Source of the DNA: an uncultured Armatimonadota bacterium | GTDB taxonomy: Bacteria > Armatimonadota > Fimbriimonadia > Fimbriimonadales > Fimbriimonadaceae | DNA length: 61,079 bases | Reading direction: 5' to 3' | Assembly: GCA_903927345.1 (NCBI GenBank) | Contig: CAIYMO010000022.1 | Location: 1 to 61,079, forward strand | In this document: positions 17,741 through 26,758 of the stretch, piece by piece | How the letters are laid out: every line of letters begins with the position of its first letter | How positions within the stretch are numbered: the stretch's first letter is position 1 | Translations under genes and position numbers: made by a program | The notes under the pieces: model-generated | The model's input: the letters and a program-made list of their open reading frames with translations, nothing else | Told to the model about the DNA's origin: nothing | The model's database searches: none

Positions 17741-18155
17741 GGTGCTCATTTGGATTCTGATCGGGACCATCGCTCCTCTGATCCGCCCTGCCAGCCATAA
17801 GACATTTATAGGCGGCAGTGTTGCCAAAACATTTGCGTCGCTCTTCCTTGCCTGGGTTACCTGGGTTTCGCTTGAGAAATGGACATACCGAAATCCGGTC
17901 GGCACACTCTCCCAGTTTCTTTCGGACGGAGATTTCTATACGGGTGCGATTTTCGCCTGGGTGGTGATTGTGGATTTAACTATCGCCATTTTCAGAATGG
18001 CCAGGTACTTCGTCCGCCCAACGGAGGACCGTCCTGTACGGATCTTCGCAAACTCTTTTGAGTGGGCAGTCGGAGCGGTGCCCCTTGCTCTGTGGCTCCT
18101 TTGTATCCCTTTCGGATGGGATTACTTTTCGAAGAATCCTCCCGGAGCGTTCTGA
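17733..18155 (+). CDS. Small membrane protein of unknown function
   Basis: A 140-aa hydrophobic protein with about four transmembrane helices (roughly residues 3-18, 30-46, 71-90 and 110-126). Its C-terminal tail is short and polar (YFSKNPPGAF). I recognise no family. It lies between flagellin and parB. A TATACT at 17715-17720 could serve as its -10, and its start lies in the right arm of an inverted repeat. Confidence 0.65.
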   Translation: MSSVLIWILIGTIAPLIRPASHKTFIGGSVAKTFASLFLAWVTWVSLEKWTYRNPVGTLSQFLSDGDFYTGAIFAWVVIVDLTIAIFRMARYFVRPTEDRPVRIFANSFEWAVGAVPLALWLLCIPFGWDYFSKNPPGAF

Positions 18156-18188
18156 AGTCGAAAACCGACCTCGCATACGCCATAATCT

Positions 18189-18194
18189 TAACCT
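18189..18194 (+). promoter_or_regulatory. -10 box TAACCT, leaderless parB
   Basis: TAACCT, 6 nt (AACACA), then the parB ATG at 18201. Confidence 0.55.
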
Positions 18195-18200
18195 AACACA

Positions 18201-19037
18201 ATGGCACGAGGAGTTGGAAAAGGGCTTAGTCAGATGGTTTCGGCGACCGAAGAGGCACGCGTTACGGACATCTTTGTCGGACAAATTGTCCCCAACCAGC
18301 GCCAGCCCCGCCGACATTTCGACGATGACGCCCTCGAAGAGCTCGCGGACTCAATTCGGGTTCATGGCGTGCTCCAGCCCATCCTTGTTCGCCCTATCGG
18401 GGCCGGCAAGTACGAGCTGATCGCCGGAGAGCGACGCTGGCGCGCTTCCCAACTTGCGGGTGTAAAGCAGGTCCCAGCCATTGTTAAGTCTGCCGCCGGC
18501 CAAGAATCGCTCGAGCTGGCCATTATCGAAAACGTTCAACGCGAGGATATCTCGGCGTTTGAATCAGCACTCGCTTACCGCGCGCTCTCCGACGAATTCG
18601 GTTTGAACCAGGAAGAGATTGCGATTCGAGTCGGAAAAACTCGGTCGTCGGTCAGCAACACGCTCCGTCTTCTTAAGCTTCCCGAGGAAGTGCTCCAGGG
18701 ACTCCAAGAGTCGGTCATCACCGAGGGTCACGCCCGAGCCCTGCTCGCCCTACCTACACCCGAAAAGCAGCTCGCAATTTACGAGATGATCTTGGTCAAG
18801 GGCCTCAGTGTCCGCGATGTCGAACGGATTTGCAAGCAGCCTTCCGAAGCTCCAAAGCCTCCTAAGAAGGCGGCTCGCGCGGACGTGTATACGAAGCAAA
18901 TTGAGTCAGCCCTCAGTGAGCGCACCGCCCTTCCAACCCGCCTCAGTCGAGAGGGTAAGAAAGGAAAACTGACCATCGAGTTCTTCTCCGATGACGACCT
19001 TCAGCGCATTCTTGATCTCTTGGGTATCGAGCTTTGA
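18201..19037 (+). CDS. parB: Chromosome partitioning protein ParB
   Basis: CTP-dependent DNA clamp that loads at parS and organises the origin region. Order seen: an N-terminal stretch (VGKGLSQMV), the ParB/Srx domain with IVPNQRQPRRHF and the CTP-binding GERRWRASQLAG, then a helix-turn-helix domain (LNQEEIAIRVGKTRSSVSNT, EGHARALLAL) and a C-terminal dimer region. 278 aa. ParA is not adjacent, which is unusual, and I found no perfect parS palindrome in the window. Confidence 0.94.
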   Translation: MARGVGKGLSQMVSATEEARVTDIFVGQIVPNQRQPRRHFDDDALEELADSIRVHGVLQPILVRPIGAGKYELIAGERRWRASQLAGVKQVPAIVKSAAGQESLELAIIENVQREDISAFESALAYRALSDEFGLNQEEIAIRVGKTRSSVSNTLRLLKLPEEVLQGLQESVITEGHARALLALPTPEKQLAIYEMILVKGLSVRDVERICKQPSEAPKPPKKAARADVYTKQIESALSERTALPTRLSREGKKGKLTIEFFSDDDLQRILDLLGIEL

Positions 19038-19639
19038 AGTGGCACATCGCCGCAATGGCTGACCACCACATTCCCGGAGTAGTCGCACTCCAAGAATCGT
19101 GTTTTCCACCTCCCTTCGATCCTGAACTGCTTTGGAAAGCGAACCATCTACGGAGACATATCGAACTGTTCCCCGCCGGTCAATTTGTTGCTCTGCTCGG
19201 TTCCGACGTGGTGGCAAGCTGTAGCAACACCCTGATCTCTGAAGACAATTGGCGGGCCCACAAATCTTGGGACGAAACCGTAGGCGGTTACTTCCTCGAG
19301 AACTTCGATCCGGCGGGCTCGACGGTGTACGGATTGGACATTTCCGTACACCCGGACCATCGCCGTCAGGGAATCGCGCGCGCACTTTACGAAGCTCGGT
19401 TCGATGTCGTCCGACGGCGAGCAATCCGCTACGGAACGGCTTGCCGATTACCCGACTTTATCAACTCCAACTTCCCAACTCCCGTCAGTTTCGCCAAGGC
19501 CGTCGAAGCGGGCGAAGTGGAAGACCGAACTCTGACCCCCCTCCTCAAAATGGGTTTAACTATGACCGACGTGCTTGAAAACTACATGGATGACATCGAA
19601 TCTGGACATGCCGCCGCATTGCTGGAGTGGCAGTCGTGA
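19034..19639 (+). CDS. GNAT-family N-acetyltransferase
   Basis: A 201-aa acetyltransferase. The acetyl-CoA-binding motif A is plain: LDISVHPDHRRQGIARALYEAR (shown here in part; about residues 98-119). The TTG start overlaps the parB TGA (TTGA), and the stop overlaps the next gene's GTG. In Bacillus YhcX and its relatives a similar GNAT domain is fused to a nitrilase domain; here the two halves are adjacent overlapping genes. The substrate is unknown. Confidence 0.82.
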   Translation: MKWHIAAMADHHIPGVVALQESCFPPPFDPELLWKANHLRRHIELFPAGQFVALLGSDVVASCSNTLISEDNWRAHKSWDETVGGYFLENFDPAGSTVYGLDISVHPDHRRQGIARALYEARFDVVRRRAIRYGTACRLPDFINSNFPTPVSFAKAVEAGEVEDRTLTPLLKMGLTMTDVLENYMDDIESGHAAALLEWQS

Positions 19640-20514
19640 CGATTCGCGCGGCGGTTGCTAACTGGAAGATTCAGCCACTCCGAAGTGATGCGGCGTTTTG
19701 GAGCCATGCCCAGAAGTTTTTGATTGAAGCCGACGACCGGAATGCACAGCTGGTTGTGCTTCCCGAGCTGTTCTCTCTCGAACTCCTGCAACTGGCGTCC
19801 AAGGTGAAGGCAGAAGACGCCCCGAAGTATTTGATCCAGTACGCCGATGCTATCGAGGACTGGCTTTCACGCATGTCCCAAAACTCGGGCATGGTTATCG
19901 TTGGAGGCTCCCACCTTCGCGAAATCGATGGCGAGATCTTGAACATCTGCGCGATCGCGTATCCAGATGGGACGCTCTACTTCCAACAGAAGAACAAGCT
20001 GACTGTTTACGAGCGGAGCGATTGGGGTGTTGTCGGGGGGCAAGGTATCCAGCCACTTCCTGGCAACTTGGGAGTAAGTGTCTGCTATGACTCAGAGTTC
20101 CCCGAGGGTCCAAGAAAGCTAGCAGAAGACGGAATGCTTATCCACGCTGTCCCCGCCTGGACGGAGACCCGAAGGGGCTTTCAGCGCGTCCGTTGGTCGT
20201 GCCTTGCGCGCGCAGTTGAGAACCAAGTGTTCGTGCTCCACGCCTCCCTTGTGGGAGACATCGGACGAGAGCCCGTACCAGAGAGCTATGGATCAAGTGC
20301 GATTATTGCCCCGAGCATGGCTCCGTTCCCGATGGAGGCAGTTCTCGCCGAGACACCTCTAAACGAAGACGCGCTCGTGGTTGAGAATCTCGATATTGAT
20401 GCCCTCTTCGCCAGCCGAAATGAAGGCGAGGTCACGAACTGGAAAGATCGTGACCCCGCGTGTTGGATTCTCGGAGAGCGCCCCAGGGGCCGCGCCCCTT
20501 GGCAGTCCGCTTAG
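19636..20514 (+). CDS. Carbon-nitrogen hydrolase (nitrilase superfamily)
   Basis: Amidase-type enzyme of about 292 aa. The Glu-Lys-Cys triad is visible: Glu in VVLPELF, Lys in QKNKLTVYE and Cys in GVSVCYDSEFPE. I prefer the GTG at 19636, which forms GTGA with the upstream stop and has GGAG 8 nt before it. A GTG at 19627 is also open. Overlap with the GNAT gene implies co-translation and a joint function like the YhcX-type fusion. It ends in a 4-nt convergent overlap with the HHH gene. Confidence 0.85.
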   Translation: MTIRAAVANWKIQPLRSDAAFWSHAQKFLIEADDRNAQLVVLPELFSLELLQLASKVKAEDAPKYLIQYADAIEDWLSRMSQNSGMVIVGGSHLREIDGEILNICAIAYPDGTLYFQQKNKLTVYERSDWGVVGGQGIQPLPGNLGVSVCYDSEFPEGPRKLAEDGMLIHAVPAWTETRRGFQRVRWSCLARAVENQVFVLHASLVGDIGREPVPESYGSSAIIAPSMAPFPMEAVLAETPLNEDALVVENLDIDALFASRNEGEVTNWKDRDPACWILGERPRGRAPWQSA

Positions 20515-20915
20515 TGCGTGACGACCTTTGGAAGGGACTTTGCTTCTTCGACCCACTTCTCGACTTCTGCTTCGGAAGGGACTCGGTTAGCAAGGTTCTT
20601 TTCGCCGTTGACTTCAGCCATCTTCGCTGCGAGATTTGCCGCATTGCGCTGAGCTAGTTCAGCGACTGTGTCGACTCCAGAAGCCTCGAGAAGCTCGGAG
20701 AACTGACCTGCGACGCCCTTGATGCGGAACAGGTCGGCGTGGTTGACCCAAGTCAGAATGTGGTCGCCAGAAATTCCAGTCTTCTCTTCGATCGCCTTTC
20801 GACCGGCTGCCGATGCGCCCTGCTCGAGGAGAGCTTCAACTGTCTTGATCCCTGCGGCTTCGAGCTTTTCGCTGAATGCCGGACCGATGCCTTCGATATC
20901 TTGAATGTTCGCCAT
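20511..20915 (-). CDS. Helix-hairpin-helix protein (DUF4332-like)
   Basis: A 134-aa protein made of two tandem HhH-type units: DIEGIGPAFSEKLEAAGIKT (about residues 5-24) and a second with RIKGVAGQFSELLEASGVDT (about 64-83). DUF4332 proteins share this pattern; their role is unclear, and DNA or nucleotide binding is inferred from the fold. A good SD (AAGGA) precedes the ATG. The leader holds a stable hairpin. Confidence 0.8.
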   Translation of the reverse strand: MANIQDIEGIGPAFSEKLEAAGIKTVEALLEQGASAAGRKAIEEKTGISGDHILTWVNHADLFRIKGVAGQFSELLEASGVDTVAELAQRNAANLAAKMAEVNGEKNLANRVPSEAEVEKWVEEAKSLPKVVTH

Positions 20916-20927
20916 GCGTTCCTTGAC

Positions 20928-20954
20928 TGTAGAGGCGCAAACCGCCTCACTACA
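20928..20954 (-). other. Hairpin in the 5' leader of the HHH gene
   Basis: GAGGCG/CGCCTC with loop of 5 nt, extended by TGTA/TACA across a 2-nt bulge, lies 12 nt before the ATG and directly next to the SD. It could stabilise the mRNA or modulate ribosome access. TAGAAT just upstream (minus strand) is a possible -10. Confidence 0.4.
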
Positions 20955-20996
20955 CCCATATTCTATCTTGAGCGCCTCAGCAAAAATGTGGGGTAC

Positions 20997-21455
20997 CTAG
21001 GACTTTGAGTAGCTGATGAGGGTGATCTTAACCTTCGAACCCTTGTCGGCGGGCTCCGTGATCGCAATAACACTTGCGTCGGCCTTCGTCATCCCCATAC
21101 TGGTTCCGACACCCTTTGCGTCCACTTTTCCATCCCCAAGTTCGGCCTTGTAAAAGTCGGTGACCTTCTTCGTATCGTCAGCCGTCGTGAAGAACACAAC
21201 AAATTTTGTTCCGCCGTCGCCGCGCTTGAACACTTCCGCAGTCAGCTCTTTTGCCCCAGCGTAAGCCTTGAGCTTGTGCTTCGCTTCGAGTTCAGTCAGG
21301 GAGGTCTTCTGATCTAGCTTTGTTTCTTCTGGCTTGTCGATGGTCGAACTCAATTCGGGCGGCTTGTTCGCTTCGGGAGCAGAAGCCGGAGCAGGGCTCT
21401 GCGAGCAACCAACGAGCACGAACACGGAGAGAAGAGGGAAAAACCTGGACAGCAC
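20997..21455 (-). CDS. Predicted lipoprotein of unknown function
   Basis: A 152-aa protein with signal peptide and lipobox LVGC (Cys about residue 17), then a low-complexity Pro/Ala/Ser/Lys linker (to about residue 55). The small alpha/beta domain includes KAYAGAKELTAEVFK and VFFTTADDTKKVTDFYKAEL, the pattern of periplasmic proteins that follow a residue-time course (DKKVTDFYK-like). No named family can be claimed. GTG start; CAAAAT lies 6 nt upstream. Confidence 0.75.
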   Translation of the reverse strand: MLSRFFPLLSVFVLVGCSQSPAPASAPEANKPPELSSTIDKPEETKLDQKTSLTELEAKHKLKAYAGAKELTAEVFKRGDGGTKFVVFFTTADDTKKVTDFYKAELGDGKVDAKGVGTSMGMTKADASVIAITEPADKGSKVKITLISYSKS

Positions 21456-21504
21456 CTTACAATTTTGTCACACCATTCAAACGATTGCTTGAGCACAGGC
21501 TTGG

Positions 21505-21510
21505 TAACCT
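21505..21510 (+). promoter_or_regulatory. -10 box TAACCT, leaderless SIS-domain gene
   Basis: TAACCT, 6 nt (TTAAGC), then the ATG at 21517. Confidence 0.55.
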
Positions 21511-21516
21511 TTAAGC

Positions 21517-22500
21517 ATGGCGAACGGATTGGCACAATTGGGCTCGTTGATGGAGCACGAAATTCGGGAACAGCCGGCTCTGCTGGCCCAGCGATCTCCG
21601 AGTTACTTCGACCAATTCAAGACCATCTTTGACGGCGCAGCGGCGTACGACATGGTTCTCCTTGCCGCACGGGGTTCATCGGATAATGCAGCTCTCTACG
21701 CGCGCTATCTGCTCGAGATTCATCTGGGGGTCCCGGTCTCTCTTGCCGCTCCCAGCGTCATCACCCGATACAATTCCAACCTCAAGTTCCCTAGTCGAAC
21801 CTTGGCAATCGGAATCAGTCAGAGCGGTGCCGCTCCGGACGTCGCCGAGTTCCTGTCGTACATGAACGAGCAAGGGCACACAACAGTAGGGATTACCAAC
21901 ACAGCTGAGTCGCGCTTAACGAAGACAGCCGCGCATTCGGTCTTGCTAGAAGTCGGAAAGGAGAACTCGGTTGCCGCAACCAAGACGTATACGGCAACAC
22001 TCACCGCGCTCTATCAGATGGTCCGAGCATTAGGCGACTCCACCAAGACCGGGTCACTGGGCGAACTGCAAACACCTACCACCGACTGGCTTGACAAATG
22101 TCACGACGACGCCCTCATGGCGAGCGGTCCGGTCAACCGGTGCAATCCTGTCTTCGCTCTCGCGAGGGGATATGGATTCTGTACAGCACTAGAAACGGCT
22201 CTCAAACTCATGGAGTGCGCTCTGGTTCCCTGTAAAGCGTATAGCGCTGCCGACTTCGAGCACGGTCCGAAGGCGCTTGCAGGACACGGATCAGCCGCCG
22301 TTAGCTACTTCGGAGCTATGCCTGGTCTGCGCGACCAAGGCTGCGAAATCATCGAAGTCGATACAGCAGACGTCGACGCACCTGCCGCTCCGGTCTGGGA
22401 CATCATTTTTGGCCAATGGCTTGCGCTTCATGTCGCACGCTCACGAGGTCTTAATCCGGATCAAGCTCGTCACCTCAACAAAGTGACCGAAACGCTCTAA
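21517..22500 (+). CDS. SIS-domain sugar-phosphate enzyme (NagB-II/GlmS-isomerase type)
   Basis: A 327-aa protein with two SIS domains, like the isomerase half of GlmS without the glutaminase half. Motifs: MEHEIREQP at the N-terminus, LLAARGSSDNAALYARYLLE, GISQSGAAPDV, VAATKTYTATL and the second-domain FEHGPKAL. Proteins of this type act as glucosamine-6-phosphate deaminases or related aldose-ketose isomerases. This suggests amino-sugar recycling, but the substrate cannot be read from the sequence. Confidence 0.85.
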   Translation: MANGLAQLGSLMEHEIREQPALLAQRSPSYFDQFKTIFDGAAAYDMVLLAARGSSDNAALYARYLLEIHLGVPVSLAAPSVITRYNSNLKFPSRTLAIGISQSGAAPDVAEFLSYMNEQGHTTVGITNTAESRLTKTAAHSVLLEVGKENSVAATKTYTATLTALYQMVRALGDSTKTGSLGELQTPTTDWLDKCHDDALMASGPVNRCNPVFALARGYGFCTALETALKLMECALVPCKAYSAADFEHGPKALAGHGSAAVSYFGAMPGLRDQGCEIIEVDTADVDAPAAPVWDIIFGQWLALHVARSRGLNPDQARHLNKVTETL

Positions 22501-22521
22501 GCGTCCTTCTGAACAAAGCAA

Positions 22522-22555
22522 AACGGGGCCTCCAGCAACAACTGGAGACCCCGTT
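22522..22555. terminator. Bidirectional terminator hairpin
   Basis: AACGGGG.CTCCAG (22522-22535) pairs with CTGGAG.CCCCGTT (22542-22555) across a 6-nt loop with one mismatch. It lies between the converging SIS gene and S9 peptidase gene and can serve both. Confidence 0.7.
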
Positions 22556-22567
22556 CGCCTGACCGAC

Positions 22568-24748
22568 TTAGTCGGAGAGCTTTTCCCACAGGTATCGAAC
22601 GATTGTCGAGTACACGTGGGGTCGAGAAGTGTCTTTGCTGATCGAGTGATCATCGCGAGGATAGGTCATCAGGTCGAAGTGCGATCCGGCGTCAATCAGC
22701 TTCTGTTGCAATCGGGCGGTGTCTTGGTACAGAACGTTGTCGTCCAGCATTCCGTGGACGAGCAGAAGGTTGTCCTTCACTCCGTTCTGAGCGTTGTAGA
22801 CCGGCGAAGTCTTCTCAAAGATCTTGTCCTTGTCGTCTTTCACCAGGCCGAGTCGCCGCCGGGTGTACCACTCGTTGTAACTCTTCCAGTCGGTCACTGA
22901 AGCGACCGCAACACCAGCGTGGAACTCACCTGGCTTAGTAAGTAGCGTCATACAAGTGAGATAGCCACCGTAGCTCCAGCCCCAAATCCCAACGCGATCT
23001 GGTTTGACATATCCGGTGGAAACCAAGAACTTCTTGGCATCGACTGCCTCATCGGCATCAATGATTCCCATCTTTTTGTAGTAGCCGCCGTTGAAGTCTC
23101 CATCGTAGCCCCAGCTTGATCGGAAATCAACGCAAAGCACAACGAACCCAAGGTTCATCGCCATGTAGTTCTCGGCCCATCCCGACCAAGCGGCTTTGCC
23201 ACTGTCGGCATAAATGCCACTCAGCACCGCAGGGTGCTTCTTGGTGAGATCAAGCCCCGGCTTAGTCATCATCAAGGCGTGAATCATTCGACCGTCCGAG
23301 GTCGGGAAACTCACTTCCTTGGTCTCCGCCCATTGGATCTTCTTGAATTCAGGGAGCTGGGAGAACGTGATTCGCTTTTGGACCGGCTCAACCGCGTAGA
23401 GTTCGTTGTTGATGCTCCGCGCAGAAGCCATGGTAGCAATCTTCTTTCCGTCTTCGCTGACAAGCGGAAGCTCGGCCCAGTTGAACGCCTTCTGGGTTGA
23501 GTATCCACCCGGAATGACAACATGTTCCTTGCGCTTTCCATCTGGCTCTTGAACCACGATTTCGGTCGTTAGAGGTGAGTGACCCGCCGCAACCAAAACC
23601 AGTCGGTCTGAGTTCTTCGGGCGCATCCAGTTTCCGAGATCGTGGAGTTCGAAGTACACCGACTCGATCCCCGTTCCATCTGGATTCATTTTGTACAGAG
23701 CTCGGTTCGTTAGCTTCCCTTCTCGGATATCAGTCCCGAAGAGAATCTTCTTTGAATCCCGAGTCCAGGCGATGTCTCTCCAGTCGTTGATCGTGTTCGC
23801 CGGTGCTTCTTCCTTGTAAATATCTTTCTTTTCAGCAGTCTCGGGATCGATGACCGAGATCGTATAGCGCATGAAGTCGTCGCTGATCCATGCAACGGCG
23901 AGCTTCGAGCCGTCTGGAGACCACGAGAAGCCCTTGATCCACATGTACCGTGGAAGATCCTTGACGAACTTGATGACGCCACCATCCGCTCCGACAACGC
24001 CAATCTGGTTGTCGATCGGCAGATCACCGTTCCACATTCGGCTGATCGGAACCACAGTAGCCCGGTCCTTCGAAAAGTCCATCATCTGATGGCTACCCAT
24101 CTTGCTGCCATCACCCCAGACGACACCGAGATGCTTGCCACTCGGGGAGAATTCAAACTGCTCGATACTCGTGCGAGGCTTGCTCAAAAACGTGAGCTGT
24201 TTGGTGAAGCCGGTCTTCCGGTCCATTCGGAAGACGTTGGTGCCATTCGAATACGCGAAGGACTTTCCGTCCTCCGTGTACTGTGGGCCACCCACACTGC
24301 TAGAACCATCAACCAGAGGTCGAAGACTGGAACCATCGGGCTCGCAAAGCCAGGTGCGCCCCTTGTAGGAGAACATGAGTTCTTTACCATCCGGTGCCCA
24401 CTGTGCGCCGCCGATTCCGCCATCGTACAGTGCCGACTCAGCCTTCTCTTGCTCCGTCCGAGAGTCATCTTGCCGAGGCAACTCAACGATTTTCGAGGCT
24501 TCAACGATTAGCTTTGGCTTACCGTTTGGGAAGTCAACGACGTAGAGATCCAGCTTTCGTGCTCCGGTCTGGTTCCAGCCGAAGACGATTTTCGAGCCAT
24601 CAGGCGACATCGCCGGCGCGGCCGGAGAGCGACCATTAATCAAAGGATACTGATACAGCCGTTGGATCGAGATATCCGACTGGGGAAGATCCTTTCCAAA
24701 CGAAAACCCGCAAACAGCAAGAGCAACCAACAATAGTGAATTACGCAT
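22568..24748 (-). CDS. S9-family prolyl oligopeptidase/DPP IV-like peptidase
   Basis: Exported serine peptidase, 726 aa. A signal peptide ([18 protein letters not shown]) is followed by a beta-propeller with repeated SPDGSK-type blades (about residues 40-450). A C-terminal alpha/beta hydrolase domain follows, with the nucleophile elbow GWSYGGY, the Asp in HGMLDDNV and the His in RDDHSIS. It probably trims peptides in the periplasm. An AGGAG Shine-Dalgarno lies inside the end of tkt, and the genes overlap by 8 nt. Confidence 0.92.
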   Translation of the reverse strand: MRNSLLLVALAVCGFSFGKDLPQSDISIQRLYQYPLINGRSPAAPAMSPDGSKIVFGWNQTGARKLDLYVVDFPNGKPKLIVEASKIVELPRQDDSRTEQEKAESALYDGGIGGAQWAPDGKELMFSYKGRTWLCEPDGSSLRPLVDGSSSVGGPQYTEDGKSFAYSNGTNVFRMDRKTGFTKQLTFLSKPRTSIEQFEFSPSGKHLGVVWGDGSKMGSHQMMDFSKDRATVVPISRMWNGDLPIDNQIGVVGADGGVIKFVKDLPRYMWIKGFSWSPDGSKLAVAWISDDFMRYTISVIDPETAEKKDIYKEEAPANTINDWRDIAWTRDSKKILFGTDIREGKLTNRALYKMNPDGTGIESVYFELHDLGNWMRPKNSDRLVLVAAGHSPLTTEIVVQEPDGKRKEHVVIPGGYSTQKAFNWAELPLVSEDGKKIATMASARSINNELYAVEPVQKRITFSQLPEFKKIQWAETKEVSFPTSDGRMIHALMMTKPGLDLTKKHPAVLSGIYADSGKAAWSGWAENYMAMNLGFVVLCVDFRSSWGYDGDFNGGYYKKMGIIDADEAVDAKKFLVSTGYVKPDRVGIWGWSYGGYLTCMTLLTKPGEFHAGVAVASVTDWKSYNEWYTRRRLGLVKDDKDKIFEKTSPVYNAQNGVKDNLLLVHGMLDDNVLYQDTARLQQKLIDAGSHFDLMTYPRDDHSISKDTSRPHVYSTIVRYLWEKLSD

Positions 24749-26720
24749 TCAATAACTCCTGAGCGACCTTAACAACGTTGGGAACAGTGAATCCGAATTC
24801 CTCGAAAAGAGCCGGGGCAGGACCGCTGACGCCAAACGTATCAATCGCCACTTGCGCATCCGAATACTTCGCCCATCCGAACGAAGTTCCCGCCTCAACG
24901 CTAACCTTTTTGACTCCCTTGGGAAGTACGGACTGCTTGTAAGCCGCATCCTGCTTCTCGAAGAGGAAGTGGCTTGGCATACTCACGACTCGGGTTGGAA
25001 CTCCGGCCGCTTCCAGTTCCTTCTGGGCGCCCAAACAGAGCGCAACTTCGCTTCCCGTACCGATCAGAACGACCTTAGCGTCTGTGCTCGCCTCCGAAAG
25101 GACGTAGGCTCCGCGTTCAGCAGGGTGATTCAGCACATCGCTCGGCGAGACTGCAGGCAAGTTTTGCCGGGAAAGGATGAGCAAGGTCGGGGTGTGCTGA
25201 CTCTCAAGCGCAACCTTATAACCGACCGAGGTCTCGTTACCGTCCGCTGGTCGGAAGGTATTCAAATTCGGAATCACCCGCATCGCCGCGAGGTGCTCGA
25301 CAGGCTGGTGGGTTGGTCCATCCTCTCCGAGACCAATTGAGTCATGCGTGAAGACGAACAGGCTAGGGCACTCCATGAGCGCAGCAAGCCGAATGGATGG
25401 TCGGCAGTAGTCGGTGAACTGGACGAACGAGCTCGCAACCGCCTTCAGACCGTGAAGTTGAAGGCCGTTACAGGCTGCAGCCATCGCATGCTCGCGAACT
25501 CCGAAGTTAAAGTTTCGTCCCGTTCGATTGTTCTTCTGGAACGACGACTCACCATGGATGTGAGTGAATGTTGATTCAGCAAGGTCAGCCGATCCTCCCA
25601 TAAGGGAGGGAACGACCTTGCCCAATGCGGCCAGAACCGCTTCGCCATTCTTTCGCGTTGCAATCGACTCTGTGAACGATGGCAAAGCCTGCTCCCATCC
25701 AGCAGGAAGCTTGCCATCGATGATCAACTGAAGCTCTGCGGCTTCTGCAGGATACTCAGCCGCGTAGGCAGCAAATCGAGTTTCCCAATCAGCAACAAGA
25801 TCGGTTCCGCTCACAGTCGCATCCATCGCCTCCGCGACGTCTTCGGCAACATAAAACGTTGGTTCGAGCGGAATGCCAAGCGCTTCCTTCGTGAGCTTAA
25901 CTTCATCTGGTCCGAGCGGTGCGCCGTGAACCTTTGCGGAACCCGCCTTGTTGGGCGAGCCATAGCCGATCGTGGTTTTACACATCACCAACGAAGGTCG
26001 GTCGTACATTCGTTGTGCCTCGTCGATTCCTTCAATGACTGAGTCGACGCTGTGCCCATCGACTTCAACCACATGCCAGCCGAAAGCTTGGAATCGCTGT
26101 TCTACGTCTTCGGTGAACGCCACTGAAGTTGATCCGTCAATGGAAATTCCATTGTCGTCGTAGAGATAGATCATCTTGCCGAGAGCCAGGTGTCCAGCCA
26201 TCGAGCCCGCTTCCGAAGAGATCCCTTCCATCAGGTCGCCGTCGGAAACAATGGCGTAGGTGTAGTGATTGATGATCTCATGTCCGGGGCGGTTGTATTT
26301 TGCCGCGAGATAAGCCTCGGCGATCGCCATTCCAACACCGTGCGCAAAGCCTTGACCGAGCGGTCCGGTTGCCATTTCAACTCCGGCGGTCATCGTGTTC
26401 TCGGGGTGGCCGGGCGTCTTGCTGTGAGGTTGTCGGAACTGCTTTAAGTCCTCAATGCTCAGGTCGTACCCGGTGAGGTGCAAAAGCGAGTAAATCAGCA
26501 TCGATCCGTGACCGGCTGAGAGAATGAATCTGTCTCGGTCAAACCACTTCGGATGCTTCGGGCTGTGCTTCAGATAACGGTTCCAAAGCGTGAACGCCAT
26601 TGGCGCGGCACCCATGGGTAGACCCGGGTGTCCGGAGTTGGCTTTTTGGACGCCGTCAATGGAAAGCCCCCGGATGGTGTTGATACACTTTTCGGCGAGC
26701 ACAGGATCAGCAACTTTCAC
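24741..26720 (-). CDS. tkt: Transketolase
   Basis: Thiamine-diphosphate enzyme of the pentose phosphate pathway. The substrate/cofactor motifs are present: [31 protein letters not shown], the ThDP motif [14 protein letters not shown] through [21 protein letters not shown] and, near the C-terminus, [21 protein letters not shown] start at GTG 26720 (VKVADPVL), which gives about 659 aa, normal for the family. The longer frame would cross the divergent gene. TACCCT ends 7 nt before this GTG. Confidence 0.93.
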   Translation of the reverse strand: MKVADPVLAEKCINTIRGLSIDGVQKANSGHPGLPMGAAPMAFTLWNRYLKHSPKHPKWFDRDRFILSAGHGSMLIYSLLHLTGYDLSIEDLKQFRQPHSKTPGHPENTMTAGVEMATGPLGQGFAHGVGMAIAEAYLAAKYNRPGHEIINHYTYAIVSDGDLMEGISSEAGSMAGHLALGKMIYLYDDNGISIDGSTSVAFTEDVEQRFQAFGWHVVEVDGHSVDSVIEGIDEAQRMYDRPSLVMCKTTIGYGSPNKAGSAKVHGAPLGPDEVKLTKEALGIPLEPTFYVAEDVAEAMDATVSGTDLVADWETRFAAYAAEYPAEAAELQLIIDGKLPAGWEQALPSFTESIATRKNGEAVLAALGKVVPSLMGGSADLAESTFTHIHGESSFQKNNRTGRNFNFGVREHAMAAACNGLQLHGLKAVASSFVQFTDYCRPSIRLAALMECPSLFVFTHDSIGLGEDGPTHQPVEHLAAMRVIPNLNTFRPADGNETSVGYKVALESQHTPTLLILSRQNLPAVSPSDVLNHPAERGAYVLSEASTDAKVVLIGTGSEVALCLGAQKELEAAGVPTRVVSMPSHFLFEKQDAAYKQSVLPKGVKKVSVEAGTSFGWAKYSDAQVAIDTFGVSGPAPALFEEFGFTVPNVVKVAQELLNA

Positions 26721-26727
26721 AGCGTAA

Positions 26728-26733
26728 AGGGTA
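26728..26733 (-). promoter_or_regulatory. -10 box TACCCT, leaderless tkt
   Basis: TACCCT, 7 nt (TTACGCT), then the GTG at 26720 on the minus strand. It lies back-to-back with the plus-strand box at 26747. Confidence 0.5.
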
Positions 26734-26746
26734 CCCAGACCTACTG

Positions 26747-26752
26747 TACAAT
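26747..26752 (+). promoter_or_regulatory. -10 box TACAAT, leaderless GH42-like gene
   Basis: TACAAT, 6 nt (CAAAGT), then the ATG at 26759. The 13 bp between this box and the opposing tkt box leave no room for separate -35 sites. Confidence 0.6.
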
Positions 26753-26758
26753 CAAAGT

